Positions 52,302 through 60,715 of a DNA stretch of 64,000 nt are shown here, piece by piece. The notes under the pieces were generated by a model. The model saw only the letters and a list, made by a program, of their open reading frames with translations, had not been told where the DNA came from and did no database searches. The stretch's first letter is position 1. Each line of letters starts with the position of its first letter. The translations under genes and the position numbers were made by a program. This DNA is from Lachnospiraceae bacterium (lineage in GTDB: Bacteria > Bacillota > Clostridia > Lachnospirales > Lachnospiraceae), in the NCBI GenBank assembly GCA_017463255.1, contig JAFTPP010000013.1:124001-188000 (forward strand), given 5' to 3'.

Positions 52302-53105
52302 ATGAGAAAATACTTACTTATTGTTCTTCTTGTGATGGTGTTATCTTTGTGTGGTTGTTCAGTACTGTTGGATGATTCGTTAAATGATAACATTGAAACC
52401 TTAAAAGGTTGGTCGTTTCAATATAATTCTGGAACCAATGATTATAGTTTGTTTTTTGGTTTACTGAATGAAAAATATAATTCTATCTCTGCGGAAGTGG
52501 ATGTGGATATCAGAATTGTTAATGACAAAGACGAAGAAGTCTATTCTGCTACGAAAAAGGTCTCCCAAAAAGATTTTGGGTATTATGAAAGTCAAGTGGC
52601 GGGGGAGCAATATTTGGCGAATGTTCGCATTTCGGCCGATGATATAATGAAAGGAAAATCAAATAGCGGAACTGTTTATTTAACAGTATACAAGGATGAT
52701 ACGGTGTACTTTGACGAAGTTAATTGTAGTGCTTTATATTGCCTTCCAGTTGCGGATGTGCAATTAAAAACGCCAAGTGTACCGGTCGAGTTAAAAGTAA
52801 ATGGTTATGATGGGAGTATGGAATCGATAATAAAAGTTACCGAGATTCAATATGTCTACGAAAAGGATTATTTCCCTCAGATTAAAATAACAATTCTGGG
52901 TGAAAAGACATATGGAAAGAGTAACTCGAGTTATGATATCATTAGTTATAAGTTATATGATAGTGATGGATATTTGGTTGATGCTAGTAATATATACCTG
53001 AGTTCGCTTGATTCTGGAGATAAATTTAAAGATGATTCAATCATTATTTTGGATGTTGTGCCAGGAGAAACATATGTACTTGAACTATTAGAATACAGTT
53101 GGTAG
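52302..53105 (+). CDS. Hypothetical lipoprotein
   Basis: A 267-residue predicted lipoprotein; signal MRKYLLIVLLVMVLSLCGC with lipobox LCGC at residues 16-19. The mature part is beta-rich (VDVDIRIVNDKDEEVYSATKKVSQKDF, then GTVYLTVYKDDTVYFDEV, and a second similar half with QIKITILGEKTY), suggesting two Ig-like or DUF-type repeats. AAGGAGG lies 11 bases before ATG 52302; the longer frame from 52260 lacks a ribosome site. No family recognised. It ends at a terminator. Confidence 0.65.
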   Translation: MRKYLLIVLLVMVLSLCGCSVLLDDSLNDNIETLKGWSFQYNSGTNDYSLFFGLLNEKYNSISAEVDVDIRIVNDKDEEVYSATKKVSQKDFGYYESQVAGEQYLANVRISADDIMKGKSNSGTVYLTVYKDDTVYFDEVNCSALYCLPVADVQLKTPSVPVELKVNGYDGSMESIIKVTEIQYVYEKDYFPQIKITILGEKTYGKSNSSYDIISYKLYDSDGYLVDASNIYLSSLDSGDKFKDDSIIILDVVPGETYVLELLEYSW

Positions 53106-53143
53106 TTGGAAAGCAAAATAGCGATTTGTGAAATTATACATAT

Positions 53144-53182
53144 ACCAGTGGAATTGCAGAAATGTGGTTCCACTGGTGTTTT
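53144..53182 (+). terminator. Terminator after the lipoprotein gene
   Basis: ACCAGTGGAA (53144-53153) pairs with TTCCACTGGT (53168-53177) and leads into GTTTTT. Confidence 0.8.
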
Positions 53183-53375
53183 TCATGGTTAGGAACGAAA
53201 ATACTTTTTGATTGCAATTTGGGTGTATACCCTAACGCAAACGACATAGGAGTTTGGCAGAACAGACTACTCTGTTCATGCAACCTGTTGCGTATCCTGC
53301 TCCTTTCGCCAAATATTGGTGGAGGATATTTTGTGGCGTTGTCATGGGTTCAGATGTGAACCTTAAGAATAATAA

Positions 53376-53639
53376 TTGAATAAGTTTACTGTAGATAGCA
53401 GCTGTGCTAGCCACAGAATCGATTGGGATTTTTATCTAGAAGCATCCCGAAAGCTTGAAGTGGTAGAGGAGAAGATTGCGCGTATGAAGAAAGGAATATA
53501 TTCGTATCTTAAGGTTTGCTGGAAAGATCATAGAGAGGCTCGTTTGAAGGAGAAACGTATCAAGAAAGAGGCGAAAGAACGACAAAAACGATACAAAGAG
53601 CTTGAAAGAAAATGGGAAGAAGATAGAAAACTGAAGTGA
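53376..53639 (+). CDS. Small basic coiled-coil protein or gene remnant
   Basis: An 87-codon frame opening with TTG at 53376; ATG 53484 is the only in-frame ATG with a decent context. The C-terminal two thirds are highly charged and helical (LEVVEEKIARMKKGIYSYL, REARLKEKRIKKEAKERQKRYKELERKW). No ribosome site precedes the TTG, so it may be the 3' end of a decayed gene. A terminator directly downstream suggests it was once a real gene end. The stretch 53180-53375 shows no convincing gene. Confidence 0.35.
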   Translation: MNKFTVDSSCASHRIDWDFYLEASRKLEVVEEKIARMKKGIYSYLKVCWKDHREARLKEKRIKKEAKERQKRYKELERKWEEDRKLK

Positions 53640-53651
53640 TGATGAAGAGAG

Positions 53652-53678
53652 AGCAAGGTAAAGATGCCTTGCTTTTTC
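53652..53678 (+). terminator. Terminator before the AAA ATPase gene
   Basis: AGCAAGG (53652-53658) pairs with CCTTGCT (53667-53673), then TTTTC. Confidence 0.7.
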
Positions 53679-53797
53679 TATTTTATACAGATTTTAATAA
53701 CAAAATACATATAAATGAGAAAAAGTCACAATTGAATGTTGATTTTTATTAAAAATAGCATATAATAGAGAGTAGAAAATAAGGTGAGGTAGCAATT

Positions 53798-55153
53798 ATG
53801 TTAATACAATTCAATTTTAAAAATTTCAAATCATTTAGAGAAGAAGCTACATTAGATTTATCTGCAGCTAAGATGACAGAGTTTTCTGACAGAGTTGTGA
53901 CTATTGGTAGTGAGAAGATATTGCCGGTTGCTGCCATTTATGGTGCAAACGCAAGTGGAAAGTCTAATATATATAATGCTTTTGAATATATGTCAGATTA
54001 TGTTGCTGAATCGTTCAGATATGGTGGGGAAGAAGAAAAGTTTGAACAGTTCAGACCGACACCATTCCTCTTTGATTCTACATCTGCGGATGCGGAGTCT
54101 AGTTTTGAAGTGTATTTTACATTGCCGGGAGATAAGGCGGAAAAGACATATAATTATGGTTTCTGCATCAATAAGGAAGGTGTAACCGAAGAGTGGCTAA
54201 ATGTGAAAGCAAAGACGGCTCGAAAGTATAATACTGTATTTTATCGTGGAATATCTGATGAAGAGTTGGATTTGTCTGGATTCCCTAAGAGTAGCAGGGA
54301 TAATATTCAGGTTGCGTTGGAAAAGCAGGTTCTTATTATTTCCTTGGGTGCGAAGCTAAAGATTGGTAAGTGCAAGGATATTAGAGATTGGTTCTTGGCA
54401 AATGAGTTTGCTGACTTTGCGGATCCTGTTACAAACTTCTTCTTGTCTCGTAGATTGCCAAAGGGATTTGTAGAGGATAAGAATGTTCAACAAAAGGTTG
54501 TGGAATATTTTGCATCTTTTGATGAGCATATCAGAGAATTTAGAGTAGAAAAGGTTCCGGGTGATGGAGACTCCAACGGACACAAATCGTCCGCGGATGA
54601 AAGTTTCAAAATCAACGCTCTTCACAAGAAGATAGATTCTGATGAAATGGCAGAGATTCCTTTGAGTTTAGAGTCGGCAGGAACATTGAAGATGTTTGCT
54701 TTATATCCGGAATTACAAGAAGTATTGGAAAAGGGAAGTGTATTCTTCATTGATGAATTAAATGCACGTTTGCATCCTTTACTTGTAAGAAACTTCTTGC
54801 TTACATTCTTGAATCCGGAAATTAACAAGAATCATGCACAGCTTATTTTTACAACACATGATACATGGCAGTTGTCAAATCAGTTATTGCGTCGTGACGA
54901 AATATGGTTTGTACAAAAGGATGAAAGAGGAGTTTCTTCGCTCTATTCATTGGCAGATTTTGTAGATGAAGCGGGTGTCCGCATACGTAAAGATGAAAAC
55001 TATGAGAAGAATTATATGGTAGGGAAGTATGGTGCGATTCCTGAATTAAGACAAATAGATGTATTGCAAGAAAACAGGAAGAAACGTTTACAGGCATACG
55101 CATCGCTCTTGAGAGAAGGAGAATTGAATGGCCAAAAAGGACAGAACAGGTAA
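53798..55153 (+). CDS. AAA15-type ATPase, first gene of an RloAB/AbiL-like defence pair
   Basis: A 451-residue SMC/ABC-like ATPase. It begins IQFNFKNFKSFREEATLDLSA, typical of the AAA15/COG1106 family. The Walker A is GANASGKS at residues 49-56. The Walker B is FFIDELNARLHP near residue 316, and LIFTTHDTW the following His-switch. Paired, overlapping RloB (26 bases) matches the RloA-RloB/AbiLi-AbiLii arrangement described for abortive-infection systems. The starting ATG has GAGGTAG upstream. Base composition is A/T-rich. Role: phage defence by ATPase plus effector, inferred from the pair and island location. Confidence 0.85.
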   Translation: MLIQFNFKNFKSFREEATLDLSAAKMTEFSDRVVTIGSEKILPVAAIYGANASGKSNIYNAFEYMSDYVAESFRYGGEEEKFEQFRPTPFLFDSTSADAESSFEVYFTLPGDKAEKTYNYGFCINKEGVTEEWLNVKAKTARKYNTVFYRGISDEELDLSGFPKSSRDNIQVALEKQVLIISLGAKLKIGKCKDIRDWFLANEFADFADPVTNFFLSRRLPKGFVEDKNVQQKVVEYFASFDEHIREFRVEKVPGDGDSNGHKSSADESFKINALHKKIDSDEMAEIPLSLESAGTLKMFALYPELQEVLEKGSVFFIDELNARLHPLLVRNFLLTFLNPEINKNHAQLIFTTHDTWQLSNQLLRRDEIWFVQKDERGVSSLYSLADFVDEAGVRIRKDENYEKNYMVGKYGAIPELRQIDVLQENRKKRLQAYASLLREGELNGQKGQNR

Positions 55154-55772
55154 TAGAAAATCACGAGAACAGAAGAAACAATTTAAAGTTCCAGAATTAG
55201 GGTACTATTTAATTGTCACGGATACAGAAGCTACAGAGCGTTGTTTCTTTAACGGGCTTCATCAAACATTGCCTGAGGAGGTTAGAAATAAACTTGTTAT
55301 CAAGGTTGTTGAAACAAAGACTCGAGCTATGATTGATAAATGTCAGGAGCTTACAGCGTATGAAGCACAGTATCGTATTCCATGGATAGTATTTGATAGA
55401 GATCAGGTGCAGGGATTTGATGATATTGTTGCTGAGGCAAGGCTTAAAGATATAGAAGTAGGTTGGTCTAATCCTTGTTTTGAAATCTGGATGTATGCTT
55501 ACTTCGGTGCCATGCCGGCGGTGCAAGATTCGTGGACATGTTGTTCTGAGTTTGGACGAGTATATGAAAGTAAAACCGGACAGAAATATTCCAAAGCGGA
55601 TGAAAAACTGTATGGAAAGCTTTGCATGATAGGTGATGAGGAAAAGGCAATACAGATAGCGCAACAGAAGTTGGAGCAGTGCGAAAGAGAAGGGAAAATG
55701 AAACCATCGGAGATGTGTCCGTGTACAACAGTACATAAGTTGGTTGGTGAAATTAGAGGAAAGATGAAATGA
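55128..55772 (+). CDS. RloB-family protein (AbiLii-like), probable effector
   Basis: A 214-residue RloB-domain protein. Recognisable blocks are LGYYLIVTDTEATERCFFNGL (the family's EGxxTE-like segment), PWIVFDRDQVQGFDD with the conserved acidic FDRD, and GWSNPCFEIWMYAYFG, the SNPCFExW hallmark. These acidic motifs resemble TOPRIM-type nuclease centres. The gene overlaps the end of the ATPase gene, implying coupled expression. It ends about 30 bases before the right 206-bp repeat, whose terminator would serve it. Defence function is by family precedent. Confidence 0.88.
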   Translation: MAKKDRTGNRKSREQKKQFKVPELGYYLIVTDTEATERCFFNGLHQTLPEEVRNKLVIKVVETKTRAMIDKCQELTAYEAQYRIPWIVFDRDQVQGFDDIVAEARLKDIEVGWSNPCFEIWMYAYFGAMPAVQDSWTCCSEFGRVYESKTGQKYSKADEKLYGKLCMIGDEEKAIQIAQQKLEQCEREGKMKPSEMCPCTTVHKLVGEIRGKMK

Positions 55773-55804
55773 AAAACCAATAGGTCTATCGCATGAGTAA
55801 TCAG

Positions 55805-56010
55805 GCAGTAATCGTAGTCATACGATTGCTGCTTTTTTCATAGGATGTATAAACAAGTTATCAGAGGCACTATGGTGAATGGTTACAATCTGTACAAAAG
55901 AGTTCAAATCGAAGAGCGGGCTATGGAAATTGCAAATTATATCATTGAAAATAAAGCAACAGTCAGACAGACCGCAAAGGAATTCGGAGTTAGTAAGAGT
56001 ACGGTACATA
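55805..56010. repeat. 206-bp direct repeat, right copy
   Basis: A counterpart to 48598-48803 with two mismatches. Here the repeat passes uninterrupted into the complete spoIIID gene, indicating this is the original context for the 3' boundary. Confidence 0.92.
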
Positions 56011-56147
56011 AAGACATCACAGAAAGACTCGAACACATCAACCCTTCTCTTGCGGCCGAAACCCGTAAGGTGTTAGATGTGAATAAAAGCGAGAGGCACT
56101 GGCGTGGGGGCTTGGCAACTCGTGCAAAATACCTAAATAAAGCTTGA
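55872..56147 (+). CDS. spoIIID: Stage III sporulation regulator SpoIIID
   Basis: A 91-residue mother-cell transcription factor. Its sequence tracks Bacillus SpoIIID throughout: VRQTAKEFGVSKSTVHKDITERL (helix-turn-helix), NPSLAAETRKVLDVNKSERHWRGGLATRAKY (the basic C-terminal contact region). ATG 55872 is favoured with AGAGG four to five bases upstream; an in-frame ATG at 55845 is less likely. In many clostridia spoIIID follows spoIIQ; here the two are ~44 kb apart. Its upstream region, including the 5' half of the gene, is duplicated at 48.6 kb. Expression normally needs sigma-E; no box was assigned. Confidence 0.93.
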   Translation: MVNGYNLYKRVQIEERAMEIANYIIENKATVRQTAKEFGVSKSTVHKDITERLEHINPSLAAETRKVLDVNKSERHWRGGLATRAKYLNKA

Positions 56148-56216
56148 AAATAGCCTTTTTTTTGTGTATTATATATTGGGGTTATAATACGAGAGGGTTT
56201 TTTAAAGGTTACACTT

Positions 56217-57842
56217 ATGAAAAGGGCTATTAAAGAAAATTACCTGTTTTGCATATTGTTATTAATATGCGGTGTGTACTATGGATACCGGATGTTTTAT
56301 CTGGTGCCTACGTACGGTGAATTATATACATATCTTGAGTATACCAATGAGGGATTTAAGTACTCGGCAACCAACGGACCATTGGTTTACAATCATGTAT
56401 TGTTTACCATGTTGTCTTCCCTGTTAAATTTTGTGGGAGGCTATGTGGCACTTCGTGGTATTTCATGGCTTGCGGCAATGGGTACACTAATTCTTTTGTA
56501 TACCTTCCTAAAAAAGGCATTCAGCCTTAGGATTGCAGTATTTGGTTGTACGGTTTACAGCATGTTTATTTTAATTGCTGAGTTAGCCGTTCAGGGTCAG
56601 GGATATTCCCTTGGAACCTTCTTTTTAATACTTGCTGTTTTTTCCGTTTTCAATGTTATACGTGGAGAAGTGGAGCCAAATTATTATAAATGGTTTGGCA
56701 TTGCATTGTGGCTTGGGATGTATACCTTGCCATCCAGCATTTACTGGGTAGTTCCGGTGTGTATCAGTGGTTATGTGGTACTTCTTTGTAAAGCGAGAAT
56801 CAAAGATTTCTTTAAACTGTTGGTTACTACAGTGGTGTCAGCGGCATTGGTGATTTTATCCTATGCTGTCATGTGGCTCAATCTTGGAGCAATGCAGATT
56901 GCAGCAGACCCTACTTCCGGATATATGAAAAAAAATACATTCTACTTAATCTTAGAATTCCCGAGAACTTGTCTGACAAGGGGATTTAAAGAGATGGTGG
57001 AGACCACTGAAATTTATATCATTGAGGATTTAGAGTTATTTGTCAATGACTTCAAATATTTAGGACGTATCGTATTAAAATACTTTACCGGAATTGAAAG
57101 TATGGCAATCTGGTATGTATTTTTAGTGGGCGTTATCTTAGCCTTTGCAGTTTTTGTATTATCCATGGTATTTAAAGATAAAATACAAAAATATGAGAGG
57201 GATTCCTATTTATTTGCTACAGCTCTTTGCAGTATCGGTTTAGTGGCACTGTTTGCATTTTTATACTGGATGAAGGTTTATCCCATTGCCCAGGAATTAT
57301 CTTTCTTTGGAGTTATTCTGGTTATTATGGGATGCTCATTTGTGGCATTAGTAAGCGGATGGTTGCAAACAATACCGGGATACGCAAAAGTAAAGCCATT
57401 TATGATCATTTTGAATATTATTCTGATTCTGGTGACAGGATGGTTATTTACCACTGACAGATATCGACAGGAATATTCACAGACTGATTGCTATGCCAGG
57501 GATGCCATTAAAAACATAGAAATGGAGCAGTATAGTACTTATGCTTCTTGTGATGCATACGTAATAAGGCAGATACAGTTTGAATATGTTGTCGGAAAAG
57601 ATATGAAATTAAAAGAAGATAAGGCGACACCGGATATTCTTATTTTAAGAAAAGATGTGGAATTTGGGTCCCCTATGTGTGTCTTAACTGAGGAAGAGGT
57701 TGCCTGCTTTAATTTAGAGCGTTGCAAGCTGATTTATGAGAATGAAATATATCTTGTATACGAAACGATGATGACAGAATTGGAAATTCCTGAGGAAGTT
57801 CCTAAGGCAGCAGGAATTCCTGAAGTAATGATGAAACATTAG
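56217..57842 (+). CDS. GT-C-fold membrane glycosyltransferase-like protein, copy B
   Basis: A 541-residue protein with about 11 membrane spans, paralogous to copy A at 45826. Shared blocks are YVALRGISWLAAMGTLILLYTF, ELAVQGQGYSLGT and the C-terminal KDMKLKEDKATPDILILRKD. The first-loop catalytic motif reads VPTYGELYTY where copy A has TPWYDEVYTY, so the Asp is Gly and only the Glu remains. It may be inactive or use a different residue. It sits 69 bases downstream of spoIIID, with TATAAT at ~56184. Ends at a terminator. Confidence 0.75.
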   Translation: MKRAIKENYLFCILLLICGVYYGYRMFYLVPTYGELYTYLEYTNEGFKYSATNGPLVYNHVLFTMLSSLLNFVGGYVALRGISWLAAMGTLILLYTFLKKAFSLRIAVFGCTVYSMFILIAELAVQGQGYSLGTFFLILAVFSVFNVIRGEVEPNYYKWFGIALWLGMYTLPSSIYWVVPVCISGYVVLLCKARIKDFFKLLVTTVVSAALVILSYAVMWLNLGAMQIAADPTSGYMKKNTFYLILEFPRTCLTRGFKEMVETTEIYIIEDLELFVNDFKYLGRIVLKYFTGIESMAIWYVFLVGVILAFAVFVLSMVFKDKIQKYERDSYLFATALCSIGLVALFAFLYWMKVYPIAQELSFFGVILVIMGCSFVALVSGWLQTIPGYAKVKPFMIILNIILILVTGWLFTTDRYRQEYSQTDCYARDAIKNIEMEQYSTYASCDAYVIRQIQFEYVVGKDMKLKEDKATPDILILRKDVEFGSPMCVLTEEEVACFNLERCKLIYENEIYLVYETMMTELEIPEEVPKAAGIPEVMMKH

Positions 57843-57853
57843 ACTTAATAGAA

Positions 57854-57892
57854 AGAGCTTTTGCGAATGAATCCGCAAAAGCTCTGTTTTTT
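57854..57892 (+). terminator. Terminator between converging genes
   Basis: A perfect 12-bp stem AGAGCTTTTGCG (57854-57865) with CGCAAAAGCTCT (57874-57885), then GTTTTTTT. Confidence 0.9.
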
Positions 57893-57897
57893 TGTTT

Positions 57898-58719
57898 TTA
57901 TGAAGTTGGTTTTCTAAGAGGACATGCGGACAATGCGATTTTGTCTTTTAACATGTACAGACCGCAGTCAGAAAGGTAGTCCTGCAAAATCGGAATGGAT
58001 TGGGAGGAAGTAGGTCCTACAATAATCTCGCCAACCAAGTCAGATAAATGCAGATTCAGTTTACCGCACATTCTGTTTAAGTCTAATGGGTAGTATTTTT
58101 TAATTCTGTCCTGTGCCACATGGTATTTTGGTTCGATGGCAAATTCATTGGAAACAAAAGGAGACACAACCAGTCTGAATTCCCGTTCACTGGCAAAAGA
58201 CGGATGTTTAAATGCTGCAGACTGTACCCACGCTTCATTCATTAAGTCTAAAAGCTCCGGAAGCTCCTTCTTAAAATCTCCGGTATTCTTAATCAATTGA
58301 TAAAAAGCATCTACCAAGTGGTGTTCCTGCATATTTTCCTGATAAAATACTTCTTTTAAAAAGACGGCACCACCAATCATATCTTTCATCAATTCTTCGT
58401 TAAAGGCAATGCAGACTCCCTGACCGGAATGTCCGTACCTGTCCCACTGGGCGGCGTCATCCCGATATTTGGAAAAGCAGGCTGCATAAGCAGAATAATG
58501 AAACTCTTTGGCAAGCTCGTTTTTGAAAAATGTGTTTGCCTCAAACATTTTGTCTCTTTCCCCATCTAAAGAAAGACGTTTGACTACGGCATCACAAATG
58601 CCGTTCATAAATAGACGCATCTCTGCTGCGTCATTCATATTTAAAATATTGTTAAGTCTTAACTCTGCGTGGCGGATGATTCCGTCAAAAGCAGCAAAGT
58701 CTGTATAATGATATAACAT
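57898..58719 (-). CDS. DUF2971-family protein
   Basis: A 273-residue protein with the DUF2971 pattern: LYHYTDFAAFDGIIRHAELRLNN at the N terminus, NDAAEMR, YAACFSKYRDDAAQWDRYGHSGQGVCIAFNEEL, KHPSFASEREFRLVVSP, and VGEIIVGPTSSQSI near the end. The YTD...NDxxE...S...D..qW..Y...G.G..i.F layout is conserved in this family, which occurs in defence and accessory neighbourhoods; biochemical role unknown. It converges with GT-C copy B and lies 45 bases downstream of the Nudix gene on the same strand. Confidence 0.85.
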   Translation of the reverse strand: MLYHYTDFAAFDGIIRHAELRLNNILNMNDAAEMRLFMNGICDAVVKRLSLDGERDKMFEANTFFKNELAKEFHYSAYAACFSKYRDDAAQWDRYGHSGQGVCIAFNEELMKDMIGGAVFLKEVFYQENMQEHHLVDAFYQLIKNTGDFKKELPELLDLMNEAWVQSAAFKHPSFASEREFRLVVSPFVSNEFAIEPKYHVAQDRIKKYYPLDLNRMCGKLNLHLSDLVGEIIVGPTSSQSIPILQDYLSDCGLYMLKDKIALSACPLRKPTS

Positions 58720-58763
58720 ATGTCTGTCCTCTCAGTCCTGTAAGTTGAATCCATTGAGCGCAT

Positions 58764-59408
58764 CTATATCCATAAATCAGAAATAAAGTACATAAGTGCA
58801 GCCCATGTATAAACGGAATAAAAGAGTCCGTCGTTATCTCTTCCGTTCTTTAAGATTTCGGCAGCTTCACCCTTGCTAAGAAGATAAAAGCCATTAAACT
58901 GTTCACTGCCTACTGCACCTTCCTGTGTAATGCCATCCGTGTTGTCTAAATGGATTACTGCGCAGGCAAGTGCATTGCTTTCGTCTGTCATGCCCGGTGA
59001 AGAAAAGAGAAGAGGATTGATTACATAAAGAGAATCATTAGGTCCCGGAACAATTCCCGTTTCTTCTTTTAATTCACGGATTGCTGCTGACAAAATAGGA
59101 TTTTCCGACTGTGCATCTTCGGCGTCCAATAATCCCGCAGGAGGACTTAATAGGAATTGTCCTGCAGGATAGCGGTATTCCTTGCTAAGTAAAAGCTTAG
59201 GTTCGTTGCCTGCTATTTTGACAATAACAACGCAAGTAACTGCATCAGGAAGCATTTTTTTAAATTCTTCATCGGATTTTGCTGCCACAAGGTTATCAAT
59301 GGTTCTTCTGGTAGCGTCAAAATAGTGCTTTCCTTCTTCGTATTGCAAATCAAAAACTCTAATATATTTTGCATCAAATAAAGATTTGATATTTTCCTTT
59401 TTAATCAT
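58764..59408 (-). CDS. Nudix hydrolase
   Basis: A 214-residue hydrolase of nucleoside diphosphate linkages. The Nudix box is GLLDAEDAQSENPILSAAIRELKEETGIV, with the REL-EE-G metal core. PAGQFLLSPPAGLLDAED upstream is like that of ADP-ribose pyrophosphatases, which is the best guess for substrate class. The start at 59408 has GGAAA; spacing from DUF2971 suggests a shared minus-strand transcript with it. No regulatory partner seen. Confidence 0.88.
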   Translation of the reverse strand: MIKKENIKSLFDAKYIRVFDLQYEEGKHYFDATRRTIDNLVAAKSDEEFKKMLPDAVTCVVIVKIAGNEPKLLLSKEYRYPAGQFLLSPPAGLLDAEDAQSENPILSAAIRELKEETGIVPGPNDSLYVINPLLFSSPGMTDESNALACAVIHLDNTDGITQEGAVGSEQFNGFYLLSKGEAAEILKNGRDNDGLFYSVYTWAALMYFISDLWI

Positions 59409-59485
59409 AGGATGTTTCCTTTCTAAGCCGCTGATTCTATTTCTATTTTATATAAAATGAGGAGAATGGTAAAGAGATAATTCAT

Positions 59486-59519
59486 AAAACAGCACTACCA
59501 TCCGGCAGTGCTGTTTTTT
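59486..59519. terminator. Terminator of the cotJ operon
   Basis: AAAACAGCACT (59486-59496) pairs with AGTGCTGTTTT (59507-59517). On the minus strand it lies just after the cotJC stop. Confidence 0.8.
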
Positions 59520-59524
59520 CATTT

Positions 59525-60148
59525 CTAAAATTTATCCAATGGACTATTTTTAATCTTGTCAAATTCAGGATTGCAGCAATAGAAGTTCTTACAATCTAAC
59601 GTTTCTTTTGTCATCTCCAAAGCTTCTCCAAAACGTTGAAAGTGAACGATTTCCCTCGCACGTAAGAATTTTAACGGTGCAATAACATCAGGGTCATCGA
59701 TGACACGCAGTAAGTTATCATACACGGTACGGGCTTTCTGTTCTGCTGCAAGGTTTTCAAACAAATCGGTAATGGCATCACCCTTTGACTGAAATTCCAG
59801 CGAAGTAAACGGAATACCTGCGGCTGCCTGAGGCCAGATACCTTTGGTATGGTCGATATAGTAGGCATCAAAGCCTGCTTTTTTTACATCAGCCTCTGAT
59901 AAATTTCTGGTAAGCTGATACACCATGGCACAGATAATTTCCATATGGTTTAATTCCTCGGCACCGATGTCGGTTAATAAACCGCCAACTTTTTTAATAG
60001 GCATGGTATAACGTTGGGAGAGATATCGCATACTGGCTGATAATTCACCGTCAGGACCGCCATACTGACTCATAATAAGTCTTGCGATATCAGGATTGGT
60101 ATTTTTGATTTTTACGGGGAATTGTAGTCTTTTTTCATAAGCGAACAT
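59525..60148 (-). CDS. cotJC: CotJC manganese-catalase-like spore coat protein
   Basis: A 207-residue protein with the manganese-catalase/ferritin-like fold of CotJC: FAYEKRLQFPVKI, ELSASMRYLSQRY, TDIGAEELNHMEII (metal ligands Glu/His), ENLAAEQKARTVYDNL and LKFLRAREIVHFQRFGEAL (Glu/His ligands). CotJC enzymes associate with CotJA/B in the spore coat. The start is at the methionine of MFAYEKRL, whose A overlaps the TAA of the fused cotJAB gene (TAATG), giving tight coupling. Length is normal. Confidence 0.93.
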   Translation of the reverse strand: MFAYEKRLQFPVKIKNTNPDIARLIMSQYGGPDGELSASMRYLSQRYTMPIKKVGGLLTDIGAEELNHMEIICAMVYQLTRNLSEADVKKAGFDAYYIDHTKGIWPQAAAGIPFTSLEFQSKGDAITDLFENLAAEQKARTVYDNLLRVIDDPDVIAPLKFLRAREIVHFQRFGEALEMTKETLDCKNFYCCNPEFDKIKNSPLDKF

Positions 60149-60591
60149 TAAATACACGCTCCTTCCCAAGGCATGGGTCCTTCTGACCAGCCATATTGAT
60201 TTTTGTCATACTCACCGGTAATCATGGAAATCTGTGTTAACGGGTAGAATTTACCGGCAAATTCAGATAAAAGATTCAGACGCTTTTCAAGTAACTCGTA
60301 ATAAAGTGCCAACCCCTTTGGACAGTCAGGGTGTGTATCCAGATAGAGGGTAAGATCGTTAAGAGCAAAGCTTATTGAACCAAGAGTACTCATCATTTCT
60401 TCTCGGTTTTTTTGCGCCATATCGGACATACTACTACTGGTTTTACAGTTGCTTTTTCCGATTGGTGCTTTTTGAAATGTCAGATTAAGACATGGAAATA
60501 TGGTTCCTTCCATTAATGCCGTAAGCGGGTCATAAGGCTCGCACCATTCCTGTTTTGGGACACTTGCCATTGCAAGATGCTGTGAATTCAT
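60148..60591 (-). CDS. CotJA-CotJB fusion spore coat protein
   Basis: A 147-residue protein. Residues 5-43 (HLAMASVPKQEWCEPYDPLTALMEGTIFPCLNLTF) match the whole of CotJA; residues ~65-145 (MMSTLGSISFALNDLTLYLDTHPDCPKGLALYYELLEKR..., then YGWSEGPMPWE) match CotJB. In Bacillus and most clostridia these are separate genes cotJA and cotJB ahead of cotJC. Here a Ser/Lys-rich linker of about 20 residues joins them. AAGGAGG precedes ATG 60591. The stop overlaps the cotJC start by one base. Confidence 0.88.
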   Translation of the reverse strand: MNSQHLAMASVPKQEWCEPYDPLTALMEGTIFPCLNLTFQKAPIGKSNCKTSSSMSDMAQKNREEMMSTLGSISFALNDLTLYLDTHPDCPKGLALYYELLEKRLNLLSEFAGKFYPLTQISMITGEYDKNQYGWSEGPMPWEGACI

Positions 60592-60715
60592 AAAGTACCT
60601 CCTTAATAAATCCAAATTTATAGTGACAGTTTTATTTTTTGCAAAAGAAAAATAAATAAAAGGGTAGATGTTGGGAAAGCATTATTATTAAAATGAAAAA
60701 CGGAGCAGTATAAGC

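Noticed and set aside
53162..53359. 65-residue frame after the lipoprotein gene
   Set aside because: It starts inside the terminator, has no ribosome site and no family features.
55818..56036. Minus-strand frame repeated in both 206-bp copies
   Set aside because: It is the antisense of spoIIID and appears twice only because the DNA is duplicated.
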